DNA of 64,000 nt. Origin: Basidiobolus meristosporus CBS 931.73 (Eukaryota > Basidiobolomycota > Basidiobolomycetes > Basidiobolales > Basidiobolaceae). Location: positions 186,001-250,000 of the forward strand of contig MCFE01000014.1 of NCBI GenBank assembly GCA_002104905.1. Direction: 5' to 3'. The notes below the pieces were generated by a model. That model did no database searches, was not told the DNA's origin, and saw only the letters and a list, made by a program, of their open reading frames with translations. The position numbers and the translations under genes were made by a program. Shown here piece by piece: positions 22,608 through 33,297 of this stretch; the first letter of the stretch is position 1; each line of letters begins with the position of its first letter.

Positions 22608-23074
22608 TGTTGTAAAAATTTGTATTTCCACCTAAATATTCACCTAACTTGGTCACTTAGATCATCACCTTCAAATCCTAGAGAATACTGACCAAATTCC
22701 TTGTTGGGATTTACTTAGAATATTTACCCAGAACATGAAAATTAGATAAGTTGTCCAAACAGCCCCAAACTTTGCACACATGTTCTTGGGACCTTCCTTA
22801 ACCTATTCCACATGTTTGTAATGCCAAGACCAGGTAAAAGTATAAATACTACTTTTACATTCAATAAATCATTAGGTGAGAACCACATAATCTACTTTTT
22901 CTCCCAATCACATCCAACATATCCAGGACTCTTACAACAAAACCTGCTTGCTCTGTCAGTTGCTTCCAATATCTCCAAAACTCTTACAACAGTTCTCCCA
23001 GTCACTTAATGTTTGTCTGAAGCTCTTACAACATGGAATACCTGTTATCTTGGTGAAATATGCCAAGTAATTTC
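22608..23074 (+). repeat. Compound solo LTR in opposite orientation, second copy
   Basis: TGTTGTAAAAATTTG at 22608 to CTTACAACA at 22939 is one LTR in plus sense; the following 135 bp contain further LTR 3' ends (CTTACAACA near 22990 and 23030). From about 22700 to 23055 it is nearly identical to about 13540-14015 without the tandem duplication, including the unusual stretch AACCTGCTTGCTCTGTCAGT. The same compound unit therefore exists twice, on either side of the large element. Confidence 0.75.
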
Positions 23075-23621
23075 TGTTGTAAGAGTCTGGGAGATATTGG
23101 AAATGATTGGGAGAACAAGTAGATTATGTGGTTGTCACTTAATGATTTATTAGACTTGTTCCATCATTCCAGCTGATCATGGTGCCCAATAGTGCCATAG
23201 CATGCCAGATGGTGCCTGATCATGCCACAGAGTGCCAGATGGTGCCATACAGTGCCAACTTGGGATCAAAATTGACATGCATATGACCCTAAAATATTGA
23301 ATTAATAACAAAATATACAGCACTTTCTGGCACTGTGACCAATGGTACAATGGAACAAGTCTATTGAATGTAAAAGTAGTATTTATACTTTTACATGGTG
23401 TTGGCATTACAAACATGTAGAGTAGGTTAAGGAAGGTCCTTAGAACATGTGTGCAAAGTTTGGGGCTATTTGGACAACTTATCTAATTTTCATGTTCTGG
23501 GTAAATATTCTAAGTAAATCCCAACAAGGAATTTGGTCAGTATTCTCTAGGATTTGAGGGTAATGATCTAAGTGACTAAGTTAGGTCAATATTTAGGTGG
23601 GATTACGAATTTTTTACAACA
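23075..23621 (-). repeat. Solo copia LTR with target duplication, split by a MITE
   Basis: Starts TGTTGTAAGAGTCTGGG and ends TTTTTTACAACA. It is flanked by ATTTC at 23070-23074 and 23622-23626, a perfect 5-bp duplication. Without the MITE (23152-23362 and its 3-bp duplication) it is about 333 bp, matching the LTR family. It sits in a still older LTR remnant (around 23040-23070 and 23627-23700). Confidence 0.9.
23152..23362. mobile_element. 211-bp MITE (non-autonomous DNA transposon)
   Basis: Terminal inverted repeats of 13 bp are perfect: AGACTTGTTCCAT at the left and ATGGAACAAGTCT at the right. The element interrupts the LTR sequence GATTTATTGAATG and is flanked by ATT on both sides (23149-23151 and 23363-23365), a 3-bp target duplication. 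The left half repeats motifs such as CAGATGGTGCC. It has no coding capacity. The 3-bp duplication would suit several superfamilies (CACTA, PIF/Harbinger), but the termini match neither signature clearly. Confidence 0.88.
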
Positions 23622-23626
23622 ATTTC

Positions 23627-24030
23627 AACAAGGAGCTTGTCCAGAATTCTCTGAGATATTTATACTATGCTCTGAGTTGCCAAGTCAAGTGAGTACTTGT
23701 ATATTCTTGTCTGCCAAATAGCTGGAATATAATACATCAGCAGTTGCAGGTTTTGACACTTGGAACTCTGCCAACATTACAATGGTTTTCTACTGGCCTT
23801 TGTTTACATTTTTTCTTAGGGACTTTAGCTGAACTTAAAGCAAGCCTATAAGTAAATTATCAAAGATCAAATTTGTAAGATATTTTCAAAGGGAGAGCCA
23901 GGTAGCTATTAAAATTTCCCAGGCTTGTCTAAAAGCCCCTGGGCTTTGCACATTTCTTGCAGGGACCATACTTTGAGTGTACTTATCATTTTTAAGAGCT
24001 CTCATGACAGTTCCAATGCTTAATTTGATA
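23627..24030. repeat. Remnants of an older LTR and dispersed repeat copy B
   Basis: 23627-23700 continues the older LTR split by the solo LTR (CAAGGAGCTTGTCCAGAATT for CAAGGAATTTGGTCAGTATT). About 23865-24015 matches 4845-4995 (TTGTAAGATATTTTCAAAG, TTTCCCAGGCTTGTCTAAAA, TTTGCACA). Both are strongly decayed. Confidence 0.55.
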
Positions 24031-27000
24031 TCAATTTAACAACTAGCAAATATTGTAAAATACTTCTAGTTCCGTAAATAGCCCTGAATACTCCCTGGAG
24101 TCTTGCAGTATAGGTCTGTTGGGTCAGTTGAACATTAGTGCTGCAGTTAGTAAGATTTACATAGATATATGGACGCACATCTCATGAGTGTACTTACAAG
24201 ACCATCCATAAAGCCCTCGTGCCTATTGTTCATAGTGTTCAACAGCAAAGTAATATCCAATAATGATATCAAGTTCAGCAAGGTACATAAAGAGCTATAG
24301 TTCATTTATATAAGACAAGGCGAAACCTGTAATTTTGACTACAAAACGCCGGATGGTTCTTAATACTGATTGCCAGTGCTCAAACTTTTCAATTTTTACT
24401 CCTCTTGGAGTAATATCCAGATGATTACTTATTAGCACCCTTCTGAATAACAGAGCAGTTAGTAACCGGGAGAGATTTGTTATGTTCAGAAGAGCTTATT
24501 AAAATGACACAATGATTATACGGGATTATATAAAAGTCAGGTGTGAGCTTACTAGATCAGTACTGTAAAATATTGCAAGGAATGACCTCTCCTTTGTCCA
24601 TGAATCTCTCATAAACCCATACTAATAGGTTGTCAAGTATGCATATTGCTCTTGCGAGACTGGGCGAGGTCTACTGTGAGATGCATTGGGTTGAGTCTTG
24701 GGAGAGGGTATGTAGGAATTGGAAAGTTTCTGTGACTTCCAAAAGTTCGAATTCTGATTAATCGCCAACCAGCGTCTGAAGTTGACCTACATGAAAAGCT
24801 ATGGGGTCCATTGAGGCCCAGACACAAAATATAGGGGAGTTTCATTAACTAATGGACACTAACTACTTAGTACAAGTACTATATCTTAAGGTTTCTTGGC
24901 GAAATCCTCGGGTTAGAGTACACCACAAATGTGGCTGACTGATAAGATAAATTGCTAGACATTCGCATGGGCTAATCACTCCCGTAGCTGTAGGAAAATA
25001 CGGGTAGGAAGCTAGAGGGCGTTAGCTTTGCGTCTGGGAGAGCAATTTCTCGAGTCATATTAGTGAGTTCATTCCAAGGAGTACTTAGCGATATACCGTA
25101 GAAGGTAAATCCGATTGAGAAATAAATTGCAGGTACTATGAATCTCTACCGCCCCTTCCAAACCTGCCAAGCAAGTCTATTTGAATTCTTGGCAAGATCG
25201 GTGACATGTGACAATTGTTTGTTTTTGGATACCTGCGAGCTTAGTAACTTGGGGCTTGCAAAGATGCTGAGTAATGATGCAACAGTTGCTGCGAACCCGC
25301 TGGCACCACGAAAATTGGTTTCTGTATGTGCAAAACTGGAAATGAAATTGGCCCAGTTTGGCATCCAATATCCATCCACGCACCTGATAAATGCAAGACA
25401 ATGATTTAGCCTAATTAGGAAACACAATGAGTTGGGTGCGTAGATTATATGAAAGTGCCATCCTCCGGATGAATAGATCGAGGGCTGGTGTTGATAAGAG
25501 GATCAGTTGCCCAGCTCAAGAGCTAAACCACTCTATGCTTTGCCAAGAACTGATGACGAAAGTACAGCGAAGCCGTTGGCGTTGATATGGCTGAATATTG
25601 CCCCTCTATGCAGTTTTTTAGTCTGGCCAGACTCTAGACACCTCTGAACAGCTTCATGGGAGTCTGAGAGGTTGGCTGAGACACCAATTAATCCACCCAA
25701 AGCTGCTCAAACAAATGATATTTGAGCAACTAGCATATGACGCTCTTGCCTTCTAAACAGCGGCTATATTTGTAATGTTATAGATAGAACTGGATGTTCC
25801 AATCAAACATCGGTGTCATATATGGCTACGATCAGGAGTGCCATGGATTCCCCGAAGATATAGGCCAATAGAATTGCCGTTGGAATAGGCCATCCATGAA
25901 GATCACGAATGGTATCATCAGATGTTGCATCGGGATATATACTAAATCGAGAGTGCTCCTCTCGAAACTCACCTATTGAATTGCAACTGTTCCACGACCA
26001 GTGGTTGTGTGAAGATTAATTTTTGTTATGATTCTTATTAAATGCGTATGGCCCTTTATTAGTTAGAAACAAGACGAGTGTCACAATGTAACACTGTCTA
26101 TGACATGACAAGCAGAGGTCAAGATGAAATTTAACTTCTGGCATCTGCGCAACCATCTGTATCGTAGTCTGGATTACTAAAAATCTACACAACAGCAGCT
26201 TCGTCGTTGCGGTTCAGTGGCCAATACGGTTCGAGACATCAAGTGGCATATGGCCGAATATTCGTGTTGCGGTAATCAAAAAATCGCCCAACACGAAGCG
26301 TGATAATTGGCATGCAGGTGGACTCAAAGTTACTCAAGTGGGAGTGGTGGGGAAGCCAGAAATCTGCCACGTATCCGTGTTCAGAGCAAGTTTAATGTGA
26401 GTCCTGGCCAGATAATCCTCCAGCAATCAGTAAACTTGATTCCATCACTGGTAGCTGCCTGATGAGAGTCGTAGTTAAGAGCACGGCAACTCAGTGCCAT
26501 TTCTTAACAGCTAATATGTCGCATACGAGTCGAAGCTACTTAGGTTCTGTGCCTCCTCGCTATAAGAGAATTCCTGATAATTGATAGGATCTTGCATACC
26601 CGATAAAAATGCAATGGAGGGAGTATTGTGATTCTAAAGCTTACCATCAGCATCGTGCGTGGCTAGCAATATTATATGTTAATATCACCATGCTGGCAAG
26701 TCTAAACATGAGTTTGTAACATCGTTTTGGTATCACAATTCTATTCGTGGATATATTTAATCTCTGATCACGCAGCTGATGCCAACATGATGCTATTGGG
26801 GAAGGCGCATATCACTATGGCGGCCATGAGCGTTATCGTTTGTCAACTTATCGGAATTTCCAAACCTGGCCAGCACGCCTTTCACTTATTTTTATCTGCT
26901 CTATAGCAGAAACTTGATTGGTGCCGCCATCGCTATGGACTGTTTTAAAGGAGCCCTTGGGAGTTGATTTGGTAACGTCGAGGAAATGGCGACCTTCAAG

Positions 27001-27508
27001 GTGTTTTTAGGGTTGCATTTCGAAACGTCCTGAGGCCTAGTCTCAGTCAACAGCTGCATGGCCGAGTGCCTGATTGTTGGCAGCCTTTCTAGCTGGAGTG
27101 TTTTTTATCACTTATTCCATTCCAGTTTGCCTGCGAGTTCACTTTCTGGCGCCAATAGAATGGCAATTAATTGGCACGTTCTCCGAGTGCAATGGAAATC
27201 TCAAGCAACGAAGCGTAATATTTTTCTATGGATACCGTGGATTAAAACCATGGGTATTTCTGGCATATTTCCATCTATGGATGTGTAACACTCTCCCCTA
27301 TAGAGGATGAGCCGGGTTATACCGCTAAAGGAAGAATCTATGTTACCTATGATAATTGGCGCTACTAGCCAAGGATGGATCCTAGGGTATCGACGACTTG
27401 CTATAAAGGAGCCCATCGAGTGGCCGGCTGCGAAATACCAGCAGCATTATTCCGTTTCTTTTGTTTAAGGTCTTGTTTTTTGACACCGTTAGCTTCGGCA
27501 GTTGAGAT
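24031..27508. other. 3.5-kb region with no assignable gene
   Basis: Only short open frames (longest near 93 codons at 25146-25427 minus, mirrored by 25138-25404 plus), none with a recognisable domain. The last 500 bases form the upstream region of the gene at 27509. I see no RNA gene or clear repeat. Confidence 0.45.
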
Positions 27509-29176
27509 ATGAAAAGTATTCCCAACTCAGCCAGATACGGCTGTAGAGCCAGTCGTGTGGCCAAATATGTATTCATCATTGCTCTTATCTTTTGCATCAT
27601 CATATCTTTGCTAGGCTTTGTCAATGTTGACAGAGACTATACAAGCTACGTCGAAGGCCTGGCTTCCAGACGAACAAACCCCACTTTAGAAGCCGAAGAT
27701 GCCCAGTTCCATCCCATGCCCCTCAACGACCTGATACAGATGTTCCCTAAAGACACGAACTATTTCCTTTACAACTGGCTTAGTTTCTTAGGATTCAACA
27801 ATGTACGCTACATGATCGAGCATGCTTACTACTACGGGGAGCTGATGAATCGCACAGTGGTTCTTCCTCACCGAGTTCACTGTCGATCCTGTCTCCACGA
27901 GGGGTATTGCCGCGTACTAGGCCATGCCGTGGACGATTCCAAGATTATGGATCTACCAGATGGCAAGGATGGTCGGTATCGCTGGAGTATTCCAATTGAG
28001 GAGTTTATTGATATGAAGCACATGATGGACAACAGTGGCGGGAAAATGATCCGGATGCAAGATTTCCTGCGTCTGCAACTCTACTATCAGGATTTAGATC
28101 GATACCCTGATGTTCAAGAGGAGAAACGAATTACCTATTGGAACAACATAGATCCAATCGAATACCTGGAGAGAGTACGGGGTATCATATTCCAGGACGG
28201 TAGCGCAGACAACTTCACCCTGGCCTTCCCTGAGTTGTCTTACGTAGGGGTGGATCGAATCAATGATGTCTGCGCAAAACCGAATTCCGTCGATGATCTA
28301 AATCTAGTCAAAGAGAGGGCGGCACAGCGGCTGGAAGCCAAACAGACTACCGTCGACCTTTACGGGTACCCAGATGAGCCCAACTACAGTGTCCGGGAGT
28401 TCGTCACTAAACCCATCTCACTGGAAGAGGTCGAAGGCCTTATTGGCTTTGCTCAGGAATTCAGCACCGACGTTTATCCACAGAAAATGTTGCACTTTAC
28501 GGGTCGCTATATTCATTGGTTCCCCCGACGACAGTTCTGGTTTGCTTCTGAGGAAAACCGCAACAAATACGACGACTTCGTCCTCAATGTCTTCAAGCAC
28601 CCATACTCGGTCCGAGAGGCCTCCAACCATTTAATTCGTAACCTGGAGAGGATTATGATAGGAGCTGGGATCTCTCCAATCGTGGAGAATGTCACCATGG
28701 CATCCACAGGTAAACATGTTGAGTTAATTAATTTCCTCGGAATCCACGCTCGACGCGGTGATTTCATCCGATACAACTGGCTATCGGATTTGTCCTCCAC
28801 CGAGGCATGGCAGCAGGCAATGGTCAAGTTGACTAGCGCCTTGAAGAAGCAAAAAGGTCTGAAGATTTTCTACCTTGCCACGGACGAAACCTCACCCGAT
28901 GCCTTTGACGATCTCTATCAGCACGGAATGATCCGTATCTATGATCTGATGGATCAGGAGTTTGTGGCGAAGTACAGCCATTTGGCTACCTTTGGGGACT
29001 GGTTAGCGCTCCTAGATCAAGAGGTACTGGCTCGAAGCAGGTTTTTTGTCCCTACCTATCTAAGCTCTGTCTCCGGCGGGATTCTGAACATGAGGAAGAA
29101 ACAGGGGGTTGAGGACAGCCCAGCCACCAGAGAATGGATTAGTACGTTGCTAGAGCAGATGAATATCAGAATGTAA
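27509..29176 (+). CDS. Type II membrane GDP-fucose O-fucosyltransferase-like glycosyltransferase
   Basis: Intronless 555-aa protein, probably Golgi or ER resident: a short basic cytoplasmic tail (RYGCRASR), one membrane anchor (about residues 17-39, AKYVFIIALIFCIIISLLGF) and a large lumenal domain. Motifs typical of the O-fucosyltransferase family (Pfam O-FucT, GT65/68-like) are present: an N-terminal segment with NNVRYMIEHAYYYGELMNRTVVLP, a region with LHFTGRYIHWF, the nucleotide-sugar motif LGIHARRGDF (about residue 411), KIFYLATDET, and a C-terminal acceptor-side block DQEVLARSRFFVPTYLSSVS. Two CXXC-like cysteines (CRSCLHEGYC) may pair. Relatives occur widely in Mucoromycota and Mortierellomycota, where acceptors are mostly unknown. 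The donor is assumed to be GDP-fucose from the family. Confidence 0.85.
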   Translation: MKSIPNSARYGCRASRVAKYVFIIALIFCIIISLLGFVNVDRDYTSYVEGLASRRTNPTLEAEDAQFHPMPLNDLIQMFPKDTNYFLYNWLSFLGFNNVRYMIEHAYYYGELMNRTVVLPHRVHCRSCLHEGYCRVLGHAVDDSKIMDLPDGKDGRYRWSIPIEEFIDMKHMMDNSGGKMIRMQDFLRLQLYYQDLDRYPDVQEEKRITYWNNIDPIEYLERVRGIIFQDGSADNFTLAFPELSYVGVDRINDVCAKPNSVDDLNLVKERAAQRLEAKQTTVDLYGYPDEPNYSVREFVTKPISLEEVEGLIGFAQEFSTDVYPQKMLHFTGRYIHWFPRRQFWFASEENRNKYDDFVLNVFKHPYSVREASNHLIRNLERIMIGAGISPIVENVTMASTGKHVELINFLGIHARRGDFIRYNWLSDLSSTEAWQQAMVKLTSALKKQKGLKIFYLATDETSPDAFDDLYQHGMIRIYDLMDQEFVAKYSHLATFGDWLALLDQEVLARSRFFVPTYLSSVSGGILNMRKKQGVEDSPATREWISTLLEQMNIRM

Positions 29177-29703
29177 ATGGCTCCAGAACCACATCCCAAT
29201 CAAATCAAAGTGTATAAATTTTTAGTGTATTATTCCGATATCAACCCATCATCACCTGTATTCACTTAATCCTTCCCGCAGACGGAAGTGACTAATTAGC
29301 CTCCAATCTTCAGCGGTTGTTTCCCACCCCCATACTAAATAAAGCCTGCGAGGCACATCTAGAGTATTTCTAGCCGTAACCTGCTACAACCTATATGCAG
29401 TGCCAAGACTCTCAATGCCAAGAAACCTCAAAGTTCTAATAATAGGCTGGGCCTTGCTAGGGTTCCTGGTGATGCTTGGTGACATCAGCGAGCACCAGTT
29501 CAAAAATGGGTGGGATCTCAAAAAATCTGCCATGAGCATTCATTTATACTAAATAAACACAATCAAGCATTAAAGCTCCGTTGTGTTACTTTAATTAAAA
29601 TCATCCGTAAATCGGATTCACGATTAAGGTATCGATCAATCCACCAACCAATCAATAAATAACTAAATTAAACTTATTATATGCCATACGCCACTTGGGG
29701 GAT
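29177..29703. other. Intergenic, convergent 3' ends
   Basis: 527 bp between two converging genes. Contains AATAAA-type motifs on both strands (for example AATAAAG near 29338 and AATAAATAAC near 29653 read on the plus strand). Nothing else seen. Confidence 0.4.
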
Positions 29704-30081
29704 CTAGAGGGATACATACAGAGTCACTCTGGGAAGACAGACGATGGCACGGACCTTAAGAAGACCAAGTGCATCAACTTTAGCGGTGATGGACTGCTTG
29801 AGGATATTGCAGTTATTTGAGACTTGGCTAGCGGCTTGTTCAATCTCAGCTGGGACAGGCTTGGAAGCATCCAAGCAGACCACTACATCAACGTTGGCAA
29901 GATGAGCAACCTGGGCAGTGACTAAGACATTGTTGCATGTGCTGCTCAAGATAGGACCAACGATAGGCGCAACTGGCTTGACCAATTCGCCGACAACTGG
30001 AGCCAGATCAAGAGGCAATGGAGCGGCAAAAGCAACGCTGAGAAGAGCAGTGAGGCAGACAATGGCGGTGAAGAATCTCAT
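29704..30081 (-). CDS. Small secreted four-cysteine protein, paralogue 1
   Basis: 125-aa protein with a strong signal peptide (MRFFTAIVCLTALLSVAFAA, cleavage likely before PLPLDL). The mature chain of about 105 residues has four cysteines (CNN, VVCLD, NNCNIL, IVCLP) and the hydrophobic pattern of alternating helices (PVVGELVKPVAPIVGPILS; QVSNNCNILKQSITAKVDAL), ending LYVSL. It is clearly paralogous over its whole length to the product of 31017-31394, with all four cysteines and the length conserved. I chose the ATG at 30081 because it is followed directly by the signal peptide; a longer in-frame extension would bury it. I do not recognise the family: it has too few cysteines for a hydrophobin. 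A cell-surface, matrix or effector-like role is possible but inferred. Confidence 0.85.
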   Translation of the reverse strand: MRFFTAIVCLTALLSVAFAAPLPLDLAPVVGELVKPVAPIVGPILSSTCNNVLVTAQVAHLANVDVVVCLDASKPVPAEIEQAASQVSNNCNILKQSITAKVDALGLLKVRAIVCLPRVTLYVSL

Positions 30082-30174
30082 ATTATCCAGTAAAGACAGT
30101 TGTGGTGAGTAGACCAGGCTGAGTGTAGAAGGAAATGAAGCTTTGTTGTTGTCTACTGTGGTTTGGCGGCCCAA

Positions 30175-30182
30175 AATTTATA
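30175..30182 (-). promoter_or_regulatory. TATA box of secreted paralogue 1
   Basis: TATAAATT on the minus strand, 94 bp upstream of the ATG at 30081. The divergent paralogue has a TATAAAA at almost the same distance. Confidence 0.55.
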
Positions 30183-30926
30183 CCCTTTCGAAGATGCTGC
30201 GCAGAAATTGAACTCCAAGTACTCCTAAATGTACATGTACCAGCCTAAATTAAAAATGCCAGCTTCCACGGTGGTTTGACATAACGTCTGGATGCGCCCT
30301 TACTTTACCATCCTACCTCCCATAATGCATCCGTCTTGACAACTGGCTTAGCATATAGCCATGCTGGTTTAGATTTACCCTCTCTAACCAGTCATCAGGT
30401 GTCATTGATGGGTGAATGCTGAGGTATTCTCATACATAAATTTAATAACACATGCAGTTGGAATAAGGCATCGATTAGGCTTTCGGCTGCTGAATGTAGG
30501 GACATGTTTCCATGCCGTAAATGACTTCAGAACTTAGCGTTACCACCTGGCTTATTTTCCCATATGATCACATACCAGCAACGGATGCAAGTGCCCTTAA
30601 CACAGCATGATTTAGGGGTAACTCACTAAAACTCTAAACGGCCATAATGAGATCAAGATTGCTCCATAGCATTGCGATAGCAGTCACCAGCAGGTTCAAT
30701 CTGGTTAGAGAGGTACTTTAAGTATCAGGGTTGAAAATGCAGCGCATTGATTTCCATCTTTGCCTGAATGGCTTCCTTTACAATCTTTGTTGATACTGCA
30801 GTATGCAATACCCCGCCAAATCTCAACAATCTTGATTGAACTGGTATCATCCGAACGTCATATCGTTGGAAAGAGCCCTGCCTCTTGGGCCAATGACACA
30901 TTGAAATCCGTATCTGCGACATGGTG

Positions 30927-30933
30927 TATAAAA
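30927..30933 (+). promoter_or_regulatory. TATA box of secreted paralogue 2
   Basis: TATAAAA, 84 bp upstream of the ATG at 31017, in the 935-bp divergent intergenic region shared by the two paralogues. Confidence 0.55.
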
Positions 30934-31016
30934 GCCCTGCTTGGGAACTGACTCCATTCATCATTCAATTGCCAGCCAATCATAACTCAATAGAAACCAG
31001 TCTTCTGTTTACAAAC

Positions 31017-31394
31017 ATGAAATTTCTCACCGTCCTCCTCTGCCTCGCCGCTCTTCTTAGTGTTGCTTTCACTGCACCATTACCGCTTGATCTTGGTTCG
31101 GTTGTTGGTGGCTTGACTAGACCCGTCACACCGGCTGCTAGCTCTGTTCTGCATACCAATTGCAATGATGTTGTGGCCAAGGCCCAGGTTCTCAACCTCG
31201 TCAATGTTGACGCAGTAATCTGCTTGGATAGCACCAAACCAGTCCCTGTCGAGGTTGAGCAAGCAGTTAGTCAGGTTTCTCATGACTGCAACATCCTCAA
31301 GAACTCCATCACCGCCAAGATCGATGCCCTGGGGCTTCTTAAGGTTCGCGCCTTGGTTTGCCTCCCCAAGGTCGTCCTGTATGTTTCCCTCTAA
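31017..31394 (+). CDS. Small secreted four-cysteine protein, paralogue 2
   Basis: 125-aa protein with signal peptide MKFLTVLLCLAALLSVAFTA and mature start PLPLDLGSVVGG. It is colinear with the divergent neighbour at 29704: shared blocks include PLPLDL, SKPVP/TKPVP, QVS.(N/D)CNILK, ITAK.DALGLLKVRA and VCLP..LYVSL, with four conserved cysteines. More than half of residues match by eye and no insertions or deletions are needed. The head-to-head arrangement implies an inverted duplication followed by divergence, and both copies kept intact frames, which suggests both are used. No known domain; the start is fixed by the signal peptide. Function unknown. Confidence 0.86.
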   Translation: MKFLTVLLCLAALLSVAFTAPLPLDLGSVVGGLTRPVTPAASSVLHTNCNDVVAKAQVLNLVNVDAVICLDSTKPVPVEVEQAVSQVSHDCNILKNSITAKIDALGLLKVRALVCLPKVVLYVSL

Positions 31395-33257
31395 CTATCC
31401 CGATGGCCTATATTGCCTGAAACTGAACCCACCAGTTCTGGTCTATCTTTGGGAATATCTACACTACACCCTCTAATATTATCAATAAACTGTTATCCCT
31501 AGGACTCGTTCGTTCGTGGTTCCTTGCGATGGAGAGATGATGAGCATATTTTCAAGTAATGGTCCTAGTCCATGTTAAATTCAAATATGGCAAGACTCAA
31601 AAAGCGTACAGAGCTGGTACTTCGACTAAAGATGGCAACTTTTCGGTGGTGCCCAGGTATTGTGAGCCACGTGCAAAATACCCAAATCTGTTTGAATTGT
31701 GGCCACTGCTTTTCGAGTAGTTCATCTGACATGGTTTCATAGGGAAACGGAACAGTTCCCATATGCGGTTTGTACCTTGCTTTAGATCCGATGTATTTTT
31801 GTACGATGACGTCTTACAAAGTTCGGGAATTGAAAGTGGATGCATATCATGTTCGTGCATGCATCAGATTAAGTACAATAATTAATATATATGGGTTAAG
31901 TCGACTTCGTGAAGCTGATTAATTCTTATGCATGACTTGTAGCCACATTAGCATCATCTTGCATGACCTCAATGCCGGTTGATATATACAAAGCGTAATC
32001 ACACTGGATTGAATTCCCATTCTGATATATTTGCCATATGGTTTCGTACATGACTGGTGGACGTGAAGGCCTTTTATTGCTGATCGGAGAATTCTCCAAA
32101 TTTTCGCAAAGGGCTCCGGGGTCTTGAGATGTGTAAATAGATGGGAAATGTGACTTGTATGTTAAAGGGTTGATAAGGCAAAGAATGTGTTTGCATCTAG
32201 GATTCGCGTAAGTTTTGGAAACTACTCGCAAACTATTATATAAATGGTTACTAGCGTCTTGTACGAAAGACTTTTAACATATACCAGTAACGCAAGGAAA
32301 CTTCTGAATAACCTGACTCTACCACATAAAATGAGCATGAATAGGTAAAAATAACAATCTATATTGCAAATCAGTAATTACATTCCTATAATCGCTGAAG
32401 TTTATTTGCTATCAACTACCTCATGCCTAGACATCGTTGTTATGCTAATCGGGGTTATGCTTGTAGTGCTGGAGACTGACAATGAGTATTCAAGTTCTGA
32501 TGCCTTGGAATTTTTATTTCTGGCAAGTACCAGTTTTTATTTTAAATCATAATCATTTAGCCACATGTTTGCCATGTAAGGGCAAATAAATGATCAGATC
32601 ACCATGTGGTATTCTCCAAGCTATCAATGGTTGTACTTTGAGTTAATTCTGTGCATCTGTAAAACCTCAACAACTCTTGCAAACTGATGGCCATTAATTT
32701 TCAACATCATTACTTTCAGCAGTAGTAGCAGTCAGAAACATACCCATATGATAAAACTTACAGACTTGAGTAATAGTGAGTGGCCTTCATAGAGCTTTCA
32801 ATTTTTTTTTGCTCTTAGTCACTTGTATACACTGTATTTGATGCTTTGAAAACCTGCATATACTGTAATATGGCTTGCAAGGTCCAAACTTTGAGTAACA
32901 AGCCCACTCTCTTAAGAATAGACCTCACTTCTTTTAGCCACTTTCACAAAGCATAATACTTGCAGTGAGCATATCTCTTCACTTTGAAGCTGAAAAAGTA
33001 TCATTGTTTATTTGCTTGCCATTACTGTTACATACTAATTAGTGACATGGCTGGCTCTAAACATAAGCACCAGAATTACTGAGACTACATAACTATTTTC
33101 TGCTCAACCTTAAATGGCACTCATGCACCCATTCCCCTATGAGAAAAGATTACTAGGTACCAGCTTAACACCAGCAGAAATCCAACTTACCCAAGGTTAC
33201 AACTTTCAATAGGAGAAGTTCTAGCATTATTGGAGACAAATAGCCGTATGCTCTCAA

Positions 33258-33297
33258 TGTTGTAAGAGTCTTGGAGATATTACAAATTTTTACAACA
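33258..33297 (-). repeat. 40-bp mini-LTR relic
   Basis: Joins the first 24 bp of the LTR (TGTTGTAAGAGTCTTGGAGA...) directly to its last 16 bp (ending TTTTTACAACA). Flanks are CTCAA and CTGAA, a probable diverged 5-bp duplication. It looks like a solo LTR that lost its centre. Confidence 0.7.

Noticed and set aside
12600-24100. CRISPR-like array from the many recurring LTR segments
   Set aside because: Repeats are long LTR pieces with target duplications and no regular spacer length; the genome is eukaryotic.
24740-24770. GTTCGAATTC resembling a tRNA T-loop
   Set aside because: The flanking bases do not form the five-pair T stem, and no acceptor, D or anticodon arms can be drawn around it.
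25138-25427. 88- and 93-codon frames overlapping on opposite strands as a gene
   Set aside because: They mirror each other, lack any known motif, and the minus frame has no signal or domain; the chance of random frames this long in 3.5 kb is high.
29704-31394. Secreted pair as hydrophobins
   Set aside because: Hydrophobins need eight cysteines in a fixed pattern with a CC pair twice; these proteins have four and no CC pair.
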